Shown: piece by piece, positions 49,036 through 57,924 of the stretch
Numbering within the stretch: position 1 is the stretch's first letter
Layout: every line of letters starts with the position of its first letter
Source: Burkholderiales bacterium
Lineage (GTDB): Bacteria; Pseudomonadota; Gammaproteobacteria; Burkholderiales; Nitrosomonadaceae
Direction of reading: 5' to 3'
Length of the DNA: 64,000 bases
Assembly: GCA_015075225.1 (NCBI GenBank)
Contig: JABTUQ010000004.1
Coordinates: 62,001-126,000, forward strand
Made by a program: the position numbers and the translations under genes
Notes under the pieces: generated by a model
What the model was told of the DNA's origin: nothing
What the model saw: only the letters and a program-made list of their open reading frames with translations
Database searches by the model: none

Positions 49036-50562
49036 ATGTCGTGGTATCTGAAATTATTTGACCCGTTCCCTGCAATGATTTCATCGGCGTTTACCCGTTT
49101 CAGAAAATATATCCCTACACAATCAAGATACCAGTCGACTTCTTTCCTGTTGCTGTGCTCAAGTGTGCTGGTCACTTCCTGTGCCATGGGGCCGGATTAC
49201 TCCCGCCCTCAGATCGATATTACGGAAAACTACCGGCTATCCCAGACAGAAGGGCAATCTATTGCCAATCTTCCATGGTGGGAATTACTTAAGGACGAGA
49301 AACTGCAACTGTTGATCAATCAAGCCCTGCAGGAAAACAAGAATCTCAAACAGGCTGCAGCCAGTGTGGAAGAGCTTCAGGCACGCCTGCGCATTTCCAA
49401 TATGGATTTCCTTCCCAAAATAAATGCTGAAGGTAATGCACCTGCTCTTGGCACCTTGGGAGGATTCAGCCGCCCAGGATTTCCAACACCTTACAACTAT
49501 TTCGGGCAAACCATTCTGAACTGGGAGTTCGATATCTGGGGCAGACTGCGCCGGGCCAATGAAGCCGCCCGTGCGGATCTTCTCGCTCGCGAGGAAAACC
49601 GCCGGGCCGTTGTTCTGACACTGGTAAGCTCGGTTGCACAGTCCTACTTTGATCTTTTACGGTTTGACACCCAATTGGAAATCACCCGGCGCGCACTCTC
49701 CTCATGGGAAGAATCGGTTGCAATTTCCAAAGCGCAACTGGAAGGCGGCCTGGCTAACCAGCTTGATCTGGATCAATTTGAAGCCAACCATGCAGCAACT
49801 GCAGTTCAGGTAGCAGAACTGGAAAGGCAAATAGCGCAAAAAGAAAACGAGATCAGCGTATTGACAGGAAAAAACCCTGCTCCTGTTACACGAGGATATA
49901 CACTGGATGGACAATTTTCCCCTCCTGAAGTACCTGCTGGCCTACCTTCCGAATTACTGCAGCGCCGCCCCGATATATTGCAATCAGAGCAGGAATTGAA
50001 AGCTGCAACGGCCAGGATCGGAGCAGCCAAAGCTGCACGCTTCCCCAAAATAACATTAACAGGGTTCCTGGGTCTTTCCAGCCCTGCCCTATCGGCTCTG
50101 CTGAACTCGGGTAGTGAATTTGGTGTCGGTGGATTCGGTTTGGTAGCGCCCATATTTAACTCGCAATCCCTTGGTTTTGATCAACGGGCAGCCGAAGCAC
50201 AGGCAAAGCAGGCGTTTGCTCAATATGAACAAACCATCCTGCAGGCATTCAGGGAAGTGGAAGATGCTCTGGTAGCCATCAAAACAGCAGGCGATCAATA
50301 CAAGGCCCAGCAAACACAAGTCGCTGCATTGGCCTCGGCACTGCAAATAGCAGACCTACGTTACGAAAAAGGCATCACCAGCTATGTGGATGTATTGCTG
50401 GCAAAACGCCAGTTATTTAACGCCGAATCGGCTCTCGCTGCCTCTCGCCATTTGCACCTGGTCTCCATTGTTCAGCTTTACAAAGCACTGGGTGGCGGCT
50501 GGATAGCCGAAGCTGGCAACACGCCATTACCTCTATCCACCGGCTTGCTGAACAATCACTGA
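49036..50562 (+). CDS. Outer-membrane efflux lipoprotein (NodT/OprM family)
   Basis: TolC-like outer-membrane channel of a tripartite RND pump, 508 aa. A long N-terminal extension precedes a signal sequence with lipobox VTSC (Cys near 50) and CAMGPDYSRPQ, the family start. Two OEP repeats follow (QALQENKNLKQAAASVEEL; ARIGAAKAARFPKITLTGFL; LRYEKGITSYVDVLLAKRQL). AAGGAAG precedes the ATG at 49036, which supports this start despite the long leader. First gene of the pump operon, an order different from the common adaptor-pump-channel. Confidence 0.93.
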   Translation: MSWYLKLFDPFPAMISSAFTRFRKYIPTQSRYQSTSFLLLCSSVLVTSCAMGPDYSRPQIDITENYRLSQTEGQSIANLPWWELLKDEKLQLLINQALQENKNLKQAAASVEELQARLRISNMDFLPKINAEGNAPALGTLGGFSRPGFPTPYNYFGQTILNWEFDIWGRLRRANEAARADLLAREENRRAVVLTLVSSVAQSYFDLLRFDTQLEITRRALSSWEESVAISKAQLEGGLANQLDLDQFEANHAATAVQVAELERQIAQKENEISVLTGKNPAPVTRGYTLDGQFSPPEVPAGLPSELLQRRPDILQSEQELKAATARIGAAKAARFPKITLTGFLGLSSPALSALLNSGSEFGVGGFGLVAPIFNSQSLGFDQRAAEAQAKQAFAQYEQTILQAFREVEDALVAIKTAGDQYKAQQTQVAALASALQIADLRYEKGITSYVDVLLAKRQLFNAESALAASRHLHLVSIVQLYKALGGGWIAEAGNTPLPLSTGLLNNH

Positions 50563-50659
50563 CACGACGGACAAGACAGCAGCACCATCAGCAAAACGAC
50601 TTGATTTATCATAAAAATATTCGATTATTTTCCTTATCAGAATTACCGGGAATAACGTC

Positions 50660-51877
50660 ATGAACCAAATGCTTCGTCAATCCATCATTCAAACCAGCCG
50701 TAATCTCGCGGGCGTTGGCGTCGGTGTGCTGCTCCTTATCTTACTGAATGGCTGCTCAAAAAATGATTCTGCTACTGATTCGCCTCCTCCGGCTCCGCAA
50801 GTTCAGATCATCACTGTCACCACTCGTACCATTGCGGATGATCCGGAGTTCATCGGACAAACCGAATCTTTCCGGCCGGTTGAAATCCGCCCACAGGTAA
50901 ACGGCATTATCAAAAAACTGTTTTTTACGGAAGGGCGGAATGTCAAAAAAGGAAACAAGCTGTACCTTATCGACCCGGTACCATTCAATGCCGCTTACCA
51001 GAACAGCAAGGCATTAGTGACGCAGGCACGCGCCCGACTGGATCAGACCAACAAGGATCTGGCACGTGTACAACCACTATTGAAACAGAAAGCTGTCAGC
51101 AAAAAGGATGTGGATGATGCCATCGCCGAAGTACGCAGTGCAAAGGCAGCACTGGAAGCCGCGCAAAATGTGGTAGTCAAGGCCAAATTTGATCTTGATA
51201 ACACACTCATCATCGCTCCGGTTGATGGACGGATTGGCCGCAGCCAGTTTTATGAAGGTCGTCTGGTTGAGGCTCAAACTTCATTGTTGACCACCATCGA
51301 TCAGCTGGATCCCATGTATGTCAATGTTAATGTCCCGGAAAGCTATTTGCTGCGTCGCCGGCGCGAGTTGGCAGAACACAAGGTTGAACGGCCGGATCTG
51401 TTCCAGTTGCGTGGCGTGATGACATTCTCGGATGGCAGTGTCTATCCACAGGAAGGTGTGCTGGATTTTGCTGATGTTTCCATCCGGCCCGAGACTGGCA
51501 CACTACAGGGACGGTTTGCATTTCCCAATCCGGAAGGCAGGGAAGCACCCGGACGATCCTATTTTTATCCCGGACAATTCGTCAAGGTACGCATCAAGGG
51601 CTATAACAGGGCGGGCGCCATCCTGATCCCGCAACGAGCTGTTCAACAACGGCCAAGCGGCTCGTTCGTCTATATTGTCAATAATGAAAGAAAAGTTGAA
51701 TTGCGCCCGATACAGGCCAGCGCATGGCGTGGAAAGGAATGGTTAATTGAAGATGGGTTGCATGCGGGTGAAGATATCATTGTGGAAGGTTTCCATCGGG
51801 TGCTGCCTGGCGCTCAAGTGGAGCCAGTTCCGTATCAGGGAGAAGAAACAGAAAAAATTTCCCTGAATGACCATTAA
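50660..51877 (+). CDS. RND efflux periplasmic adaptor (membrane fusion protein)
   Basis: AcrA/MexE-type adaptor, 405 aa. It has a lipoprotein signal with lipobox LLNGC (Cys near 32), a barrel-sandwich domain (EIRPQVNGIIKKLFFTEGRNV), an alpha-hairpin (LARVQPLLKQKAVSKKDVDDA), the lipoyl second half (IIAPVDGRIGRSQFYEGRLV), and a C-terminal membrane-proximal domain (ILIPQRAVQQRPSGSFVYIV). Substrate range is unknown. Sits between the channel and the pump. Confidence 0.94.
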   Translation: MNQMLRQSIIQTSRNLAGVGVGVLLLILLNGCSKNDSATDSPPPAPQVQIITVTTRTIADDPEFIGQTESFRPVEIRPQVNGIIKKLFFTEGRNVKKGNKLYLIDPVPFNAAYQNSKALVTQARARLDQTNKDLARVQPLLKQKAVSKKDVDDAIAEVRSAKAALEAAQNVVVKAKFDLDNTLIIAPVDGRIGRSQFYEGRLVEAQTSLLTTIDQLDPMYVNVNVPESYLLRRRRELAEHKVERPDLFQLRGVMTFSDGSVYPQEGVLDFADVSIRPETGTLQGRFAFPNPEGREAPGRSYFYPGQFVKVRIKGYNRAGAILIPQRAVQQRPSGSFVYIVNNERKVELRPIQASAWRGKEWLIEDGLHAGEDIIVEGFHRVLPGAQVEPVPYQGEETEKISLNDH

Positions 51878-51898
51878 CAACAAACCGATCAGGCAGCC

Positions 51899-54800
51899 AT
51901 GAATTCCCGCTTTTTTATTGAACGACCGATTTTTGCATCTGTTCTGTCTATTGTTATCGTGGTGGTTGGCCTGGTTTCCCTGCTAAACCTGCCGATTGCC
52001 CGTTTCCCGAACATTATTCCCCCTGTCGTACAGATTGATGCCGATTACCCGGGTGCCAGCGCGGAAGTAGTGGCAGAAGCAGTTGCAAGGCCGATAGAAG
52101 TGCAACTCCCGGGCATTGATAATCTTCTGTATTACGAATCCACCAGCACAAATGATGGTCACATGACCATGAAACTCACGTTTGAAATCGGAACGGATGT
52201 TGATATTGCGCAGGTTCAAACACAGAATCGGCAAAAATTAGCTGAACCGCAACTACCCGATGAAGTAATCCGCCAGGGAGTTACGGTCAAGAAAACCTCG
52301 CCCGATCTACTGGCAGTAGTTGCCCTGAGTTCCACCGACCCCGCACACGACACTCTTTTTCTATCGAACTATGCCCTGATCAGGGTGCTGGACAACATCA
52401 AGCGACTTCCGGGTGTTGGTGATGCCATTATCTTCGGTAGCCAGAATTACTCCATGAGGATCATTCTTGACCCCGTCAGAATGGCACAGCTCAACCTGAT
52501 ACCGACAGAAATAGCGGCCGTCATCCGTGATCAGAACCGGGATTTCCCCGCTGGACGAATTGGCCGGGAACCCGTATCCGCAGAAAATGAGCTCACCATC
52601 CCAGTTATCACGCATGGGCGAATGAGTGAAGTCAACGAATTTGAAGAAATGATCGTCCGGGCCTATCCGGATGGCTCGATAGTGCGCCTGAAGGATGTCG
52701 CACGAATCGAACTGGGTGCGCAATCCTATGATCTGGAAGGACGCTGGAACAGCCGGCCAAACACCTTCCTGCTAACCTTTCTTTCCCCTGGCGCCAATGC
52801 TCTGGATACAGTAAAACGTATCCGCAATGAAATGGACAGACTCGCCAAGGATTTTCCGGCCGGTGCCTCCTACGATATTCCTTACGACACCACCACATTT
52901 GTCGAAGTCTCCATCCAGGAAGTGATCAAAACGCTGGCCGAAGCCATGCTGCTGGTAGTGCTGGTTGTTTTTGTCTTTTTGCAAAACTGGCGAGCAACCC
53001 TGATCCCGGCTGTCGCAGCACCGATTTCGCTGATTGGGACATTCGCGGGAATGGAGGCTCTGGGTTTTTCCATCAACACGCTCACCTTGTTCGGTATGGT
53101 GCTCTCCATTGGTATCGTGGTGGATGATGCAATCGTGGTAGTGGAAAATGTGGAACGACATCTAACCAAAGGTGGACTTTCACCCAGGGAAGCAGCCATC
53201 AAAGCCATGGGGGAAGTATCCGGCCCCATTGTGGCCATTGTTCTGGTGCTGACAGCCGTATTTGTTCCAGTCGGATTCCTGGGTGGAATTACCGGGGAAC
53301 TGTACAAGCAATTTGCCATTACCATCGCGCTATCTGTCATGATTTCCGGGTTTGTTGCATTAACACTCAGCCCGGCTCTATGTGCCCTGGTACTTAAACC
53401 GAGCCATGATTCCTCTGGCAAATTCTGGAGAATATTCAACCGATCGTTCGACTGGATACAGACACGCTACATTGGTACAACGGGTGCGCTCATCAAAAGA
53501 GCCGGACTTGCATTGGCTCTTTTTGCAGTCATGATCCTGGTTATTACAGGTCTGCTTAAAACCATACCGGGCAGCTTTCTTCCCGAAGAAGACCAAGGCT
53601 ATTTCATTACCGTGTTCCAGCTTCCTGATGGCGCATCTCTTTCCCGGACCAAGAAGGTTGTCGAACAAATCGAGAATTACTACCTATCAATACCGGCTAT
53701 TCATTCAACCGATGCATTGACTGGCCAGAATTTTGTTTTTGGTACACGCGGCTCCAATCAGGCAACGATGTTTGTACCGTTGCAACACTGGGATACACGT
53801 AAGGATGCCAGTCAGCAGGCACCGGGGCTGATTGCCAATGCATTTGCTGAATTTGCCAAAATCCCGGAAGCGCTCATTCTGGCCTTTAACGCACCCTCCA
53901 TTCAGGGTTTGGGTTCCACCGGCGGCTTTACTGCCCAATTGCAAGACCCCAGCGGAGGAGACTTTTCCGATTTTGCCGATACGGCGCAAGCCTTCGTAAA
54001 AAAAGTGATGGAACACCCTGCCATTGCTGTTGCCGGTACCAATTTCCGTGTCAGTGCCCCACGGCTTTTTGCCGAGATCGACAGGGAACGGGCCAAAGCA
54101 CTGGGTGTGCCAATTTCCGAAGTATTTGACACAATGCAGGCTTATTTCGGCAATCTGTACATCAACGATTTCGTGAAATTTGGCCGAGTCTACCGGGTAC
54201 AGACAGAAGCAGCACCCGAATACCGGGCCAATCCGGATGACATCAACAAAATATACGTACGTGCTCAATCCGGATCAACAAGCACCATGATTCCGCTAGA
54301 TACGGTTGTGCGGACTGAATTTAACAGCGGCCCCGATCCTGTGACTCATTTCAACGGGTTCAATTCCGCACTTATTCTGGGTAGTGCCGCTCCTGGCTAT
54401 AGCTCGGCGCAAGCCATGCAGGCGCTGGAAGAAGTAGCAAGCGAGATGCTGGCACCCAAAGGTTATACACTCGACTGGAGTGGTATCTCTTTCCAGGAAA
54501 AAAAGGCAGCCAGCGGACAAGCTGCATGGGTACTTACTTTTGCATTGCTCATGGTATTTCTGGTATTGGCTGCCTTGTATGAGAGCTGGTCTGTCCCGTT
54601 TGCCGTGATTCTGGCGGTTCCCTTTGGGATACTGGGCGCACTGCTGGCGATCTGGGTACGGGGCATGACCAACGATATCTATTTTCAGATTGGCCTGATT
54701 ACATTAATTGGGCTGGCTGCTAAAAATGCGATTCTGATTGTCGAATTCGCCAGGGAGCAGCATGCCGGAGGAATGTCTCTGGCAGATGCAGCACTGGAAG

Positions 54801-55102
54801 CGGCCCGGATTCGTTTCCGCCCGATTATCATGACTTCCATGGCCTTCATCATGGGCGTGTTTCCGCTGGTAATTGCATCCGGTGCGGGAGCAGCCAGCCG
54901 GATGTCAATTGGCACAGGCGTATTTGGCGGCATGCTGGCAGCCACCTTCCTTGCGATATTTTTTGTACCGCTCTTTTTCGTGCTGATCGGAAAGATCTCT
55001 CGGCGCAGCAACCCTGCAATTACCGAATCCATACCGGTTGAAACTCAAAATCAGCAGGCGGTCATGATCGACGAAAGAAAGGAAGATACCGATGGCAAAT
55101 AA
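51899..55102 (+). CDS. RND efflux transporter (HAE1/AcrB type)
   Basis: Inner-membrane proton-driven drug/metabolite exporter, 1067 aa. Family marks are MNSRFFIERPIFASVLSIVI at the start, the proton-relay Asp pair in GIVVDDAIVVVENVERH, EVSGPIVAIVLVLTAVFVPV, TGQNFVFGTRG in the porter domain, and GLAAKNAILIVEFAREQ in the second half. HAE1-type signatures suggest hydrophobic compounds rather than metals. The final 11 bases overlap the ATG of the following ferritin-like gene. Confidence 0.96.
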   Translation: MNSRFFIERPIFASVLSIVIVVVGLVSLLNLPIARFPNIIPPVVQIDADYPGASAEVVAEAVARPIEVQLPGIDNLLYYESTSTNDGHMTMKLTFEIGTDVDIAQVQTQNRQKLAEPQLPDEVIRQGVTVKKTSPDLLAVVALSSTDPAHDTLFLSNYALIRVLDNIKRLPGVGDAIIFGSQNYSMRIILDPVRMAQLNLIPTEIAAVIRDQNRDFPAGRIGREPVSAENELTIPVITHGRMSEVNEFEEMIVRAYPDGSIVRLKDVARIELGAQSYDLEGRWNSRPNTFLLTFLSPGANALDTVKRIRNEMDRLAKDFPAGASYDIPYDTTTFVEVSIQEVIKTLAEAMLLVVLVVFVFLQNWRATLIPAVAAPISLIGTFAGMEALGFSINTLTLFGMVLSIGIVVDDAIVVVENVERHLTKGGLSPREAAIKAMGEVSGPIVAIVLVLTAVFVPVGFLGGITGELYKQFAITIALSVMISGFVALTLSPALCALVLKPSHDSSGKFWRIFNRSFDWIQTRYIGTTGALIKRAGLALALFAVMILVITGLLKTIPGSFLPEEDQGYFITVFQLPDGASLSRTKKVVEQIENYYLSIPAIHSTDALTGQNFVFGTRGSNQATMFVPLQHWDTRKDASQQAPGLIANAFAEFAKIPEALILAFNAPSIQGLGSTGGFTAQLQDPSGGDFSDFADTAQAFVKKVMEHPAIAVAGTNFRVSAPRLFAEIDRERAKALGVPISEVFDTMQAYFGNLYINDFVKFGRVYRVQTEAAPEYRANPDDINKIYVRAQSGSTSTMIPLDTVVRTEFNSGPDPVTHFNGFNSALILGSAAPGYSSAQAMQALEEVASEMLAPKGYTLDWSGISFQEKKAASGQAAWVLTFALLMVFLVLAALYESWSVPFAVILAVPFGILGALLAIWVRGMTNDIYFQIGLITLIGLAAKNAILIVEFAREQHAGGMSLADAALEAARIRFRPIIMTSMAFIMGVFPLVIASGAGAASRMSIGTGVFGGMLAATFLAIFFVPLFFVLIGKISRRSNPAITESIPVETQNQQAVMIDERKEDTDGK

Positions 55103-55377
55103 CGGGTACTTTGAACCCGCGCAGGAACTGAGCAATGAAGCCCGGGGCATGCACCGGGCCATACTCTCTCTGCGGGAAGAGCTGGAAGCAATCAATCTAT
55201 AACCCGCGCGCCAACACCAGCAAAAACAGGGCGCTGAAAGCGATACTGGCACATAACCTGGGCAAAGAAAAGGAACATGCGGCAGTGTTGCTGGGGTGGA
55301 TTTGCCGACACAGCACGGCATTTGACATGAAACTGAAAGATTATCTTTTTAGCAGCAAACTCATTGCGTACAAATAA
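55092..55377 (+). pseudogene. Encapsulated ferritin-like protein (EncFtn), frame broken, without a nearby encapsulin
   Basis: The frame from ATG 55092 (AAGGAAG just upstream) reads MANNGYFEPAQELSNEARGM, then HRAILSLREELEAINL and a stop at 55200. Continuing in another frame gives YNPRANTSKNRALKAILAHN and GKEKEHAAVLLGW, ending KDYLFSSKLIAYK at 55377. Joined, it is about 95 aa and follows the EncFtn pattern: HRAI.SL.EELEA, LAHN....KEHAA, with the metal-binding Glu and His residues. The join needs a 1- or 2-base change near 55196-55202. Several positions usually conserved (RDEEKEH, WIRR) have drifted, so real decay is possible. No encapsulin shell gene follows. Confidence 0.72.
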
Positions 55378-55441
55378 GATACATCAGGGCAACGGGTATT
55401 CCTGACATCACCACTATCCGGCACGGCACAGCTTTCATTCC

Positions 55442-55777
55442 TCATCTGTTCCGGGGCTTATCCCCGGCCAGCTCCAGCCCACCGCCACATTGCCAGCATA
55501 ACTGAAAGCTGCCGGGGTTTTCTTCACCGCATTGTGGGCACAAAACAGAATCTGTTACTTGCGGAGCCCGTTCATAAGCCGCGATGATTTCCTGGCCACG
55601 CTCAAAATCAGGATCGCGCACCACCCATACCTCAGGGTAAGTATGGGTAAATGGAATCTCTCCCGTTCCTCCCTGTGCATATTCATTGAACAGCCTCACC
55701 GGGATATAGGCATTCTCCAGCAAATCCCGGACAATATACGCCTCCAATAAGTGATTGGCTGTATAGAGTTTTCTCAT
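55442..55777 (-). CDS. DUF2007 protein with a zinc-ribbon tail
   Basis: A 111-aa protein. The N-terminal DUF2007 (PII-like signal-transducer fold) segment is MRKLYTANHLLEAYIVRDLL to EVWVVRDPDFERGQEII. A C-terminal ribbon has CPQCGEENPGSFQLCWQCG, two CxxC pairs that would bind zinc. The function of the family is not established. Downstream, converging on the ferritin remnant, is nothing else. Confidence 0.85.
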   Translation of the reverse strand: MRKLYTANHLLEAYIVRDLLENAYIPVRLFNEYAQGGTGEIPFTHTYPEVWVVRDPDFERGQEIIAAYERAPQVTDSVLCPQCGEENPGSFQLCWQCGGGLELAGDKPRNR

Positions 55778-55872
55778 GCGGAGATCAAAAAATTCATGAA
55801 CAACATCACTATGGCTATAACACCGTGGATAAATCTAATCTTTGGAACCTCAATGAATCAGAATTTTATTTT

Positions 55873-56685
55873 TCATGACCCTCCCCGCATCTTTTGCTCG
55901 ATAGATCGGAGAGTATTTTGAATTTCCCGCTCTTTTAGCTCTGGATCAATATCCTGAATGTACTCAATCGCAGAGAAATCATCACCGCGTTTCCGATTTT
56001 GAGGTGGCTCAAGCGCTTCGATGAGCAGTGCTTCAAGCGTTGCAACAAGACTGGCAAGCGGCGTATTCAGGCCAATTTCTCTAAGATTTCCCTCCTGTGT
56101 CACATCCAGCAAACCAAACCATGAAAACCGGTTCCAGCGGCTGCCCAACCGATCAACAGTATGTTCGAAGAGACGTTTCCCCAGAGGGCGATCGATAGAA
56201 CGACCCACATAGACTACCGTGTGATGATCATAGAGAATGTAAATCCCTTTTTGTTTACCAAAATCAACAGGTTTTGAGAGTGCTTGCTGCTTTCCATAAA
56301 CCCTGGGGTCATTTCGCCATACGACTAGATCACGCTGCCAATACATACCAAAGGAGTGAATAATAGAGTCAGACAATTCAATATCGGACTCAGCAAGCGT
56401 ACTCATTTCCTTTTTGCTGATAATTGAGGCAGGTAGTCCAACTGTCGATGCTGCAGGAGGGTTTTTAAGTGTAAACACGCCTCTCCCGACGCGAATAAAA
56501 GGTGACTTCTCTCCATCGTGTTTTATAGATGCAGCAATCTGTGCATTTACTGTTGCCGCAGGGGTGGCGCCATCAGTTTCATAATAACCACGAGATAAGA
56601 TCTGCCCAGAAATTTCAGTGTAATGCAATGGAATTACAGATTCGGTGAGTACTTTTTTTATGGCCTCTTTCCAGGATTTTTCCAC
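55873..56685 (-). CDS. HARE-HTH and GIY-YIG domain protein
   Basis: A 270-aa protein. The N-terminus (about 1-75) fits a HARE-HTH winged helix: WKEAIKKVLTESVIPLHYTEI, SGQILSRGYYETDGATPAATV, and SPFIRVGRGVFTL. A middle linker (75-140) follows. The C-terminal part (about 143-235) resembles a GIY-YIG nuclease: GIYILYD, VVYVGRS with the conserved Arg, and a later Glu (TLEALLIEALEPPQNRKRGD). HARE-HTH domains are known next to restriction-type nucleases and in proteins predicted to sense modified DNA. A role as a DNA-targeting defence nuclease is therefore plausible but unproven. It lies next to an IS630 element. Confidence 0.75.
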   Translation of the reverse strand: MEKSWKEAIKKVLTESVIPLHYTEISGQILSRGYYETDGATPAATVNAQIAASIKHDGEKSPFIRVGRGVFTLKNPPAASTVGLPASIISKKEMSTLAESDIELSDSIIHSFGMYWQRDLVVWRNDPRVYGKQQALSKPVDFGKQKGIYILYDHHTVVYVGRSIDRPLGKRLFEHTVDRLGSRWNRFSWFGLLDVTQEGNLREIGLNTPLASLVATLEALLIEALEPPQNRKRGDDFSAIEYIQDIDPELKEREIQNTLRSIEQKMRGGS

Positions 56686-56765
56686 TCTTTCCTCCGGAAA
56701 ATTTCTTCTGGTTATCTAATTCCATTTGCAATTCATTAATGTAATAATTTCCTCTATCAAAACTG

Positions 56766-57326
56766 ATGGAGAGACCTATGTCACGCCCGGCCAGTGGAGA
56801 CACAGATGTATTGCTCAAGGCCAGACAAGCCATTGCATCAGCAACAACGGTAGAGCAGTTGCGCCAAGCGCAGGCGGTGGTGCTGCCGCTGGACTACGCC
56901 CTGAATCTGGCCGATACAGCACAAATCATCGGCGTGTCACCTGGATGGGCATGTCAACTGCGCCGCCGCTTCATGGCCGGGCAAGTGGTTGGTACCGCCG
57001 ATGCGGCCAAAGCTGGAGGACGCAGGCGGCAGAACATGACCAAGCAGGAAGAATGCGAGTTTCTGGCTCCGTTTCTGGCATCTGCTGCGGTGGGCGGTAT
57101 CCTGGTGGTCAGCAAGATCAAGATGGCGCTGGATCAGGCACTGGGGCGCAAGGTGGCACTGTCTTCAGTCTACAATCTGTTGCACCGCCACGGCTGGAGG
57201 AAGCTTGCACCGGATAAACGACATCCTCAGAGCGATCCGGTAGCTCAGCAGGAGTGGAAAAAAAACTTCCTCAAACGCTCTGCCAAATCCGCCGCGACTG
57301 GGCGCAGGGTAAAGCAATCAAACTGA
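56766..57326 (+). CDS. IS630-type transposase, N-terminal ORF
   Basis: Helix-turn-helix DNA-binding part, 186 aa (LNLADTAQIIGVSPGWACQLRRRF; ALGRKVALSSVYNLLHRHGWRKL). An eight-A run at 57258-57265 gives a slip site where a -1 shift leads into the DDE part. Without the shift it ends at 57326. The split may be programmed frameshifting or an indel. Confidence 0.87.
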   Translation: MERPMSRPASGDTDVLLKARQAIASATTVEQLRQAQAVVLPLDYALNLADTAQIIGVSPGWACQLRRRFMAGQVVGTADAAKAGGRRRQNMTKQEECEFLAPFLASAAVGGILVVSKIKMALDQALGRKVALSSVYNLLHRHGWRKLAPDKRHPQSDPVAQQEWKKNFLKRSAKSAATGRRVKQSN

Positions 57327-57850
57327 TGTTTCAGGACGAGGCGCGCTTTGGACGCATCTCGGATGTGCGCCGCTGCTGGGCACCCAAGCCCGTGCGGCCT
57401 TTATGTCAGGGCATGTTGACGCACGAATACACCTATGTTTTTGGTGCAGTGGATGTTTACACGGGAGAACTCGACAGTTTGATTTTGCCGTACGTCAACA
57501 CAGAATGCATGCAACTGTTTCTCGATGAAGTTGCAGCCCGACATCCCGATGAAAAGATCGTGATGGTCATTGACGGGGCTGGCTGGCATCGCAGTGACGC
57601 ACTCAAAGCACCGCCGAATATCTACCTGCTCACACTGCCACCCTATGCGCCAGAACTCAATCCGATAGAGCATGTCTGGGATGAACTGCGCGAAAAGTTC
57701 TTCCACAACCGGGTTTTTAAGAGCCTGAACGCTCTTGAAGACCATTTGAGCGAAGCACTCAAAGTCTGCGAGCAAGATCACACGACAATTGCATCAATTG
57801 TGTCCTGGTCGTGGATCATTACCGCATTCTTGATTGCATTAATGAATTAG
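57254..57850 (+). CDS. IS630-type transposase, DDE catalytic ORF
   Basis: Catalytic part, about 198 aa. The triad is visible as FQDEARFGR, VMVIDGAGWHRS, and LNPIEHVWDELREKFF. In the -1 frame relative to the first ORF, with overlap 57254-57326. Expression probably needs frameshifting at the A8 run, since the GTG at 57254 has no clear ribosome site. Confidence 0.88.
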   Translation: MEKKLPQTLCQIRRDWAQGKAIKLMFQDEARFGRISDVRRCWAPKPVRPLCQGMLTHEYTYVFGAVDVYTGELDSLILPYVNTECMQLFLDEVAARHPDEKIVMVIDGAGWHRSDALKAPPNIYLLTLPPYAPELNPIEHVWDELREKFFHNRVFKSLNALEDHLSEALKVCEQDHTTIASIVSWSWIITAFLIALMN

Positions 57851-57924
57851 AAATGGAATAACAAGGAACCTTTGATCAACCGTACTATGCCCCACCAAAA
57901 ATAACTGAATAGTATGGGCTATTA

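Larger units (their letters stand above)
56717..57860 (+). mobile_element. IS630-type insertion sequence
   Basis: About 1.14 kb with terminal inverted repeats of about 25 bp. Left 56717-56741 and right 57836-57860 share ATTCCATTT and AATTCATTAATG with a few differences. Flanks contain TAA on each side, consistent with insertion at TA. It carries a two-part transposase. It lies between the HARE-HTH gene and der. Confidence 0.88.
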
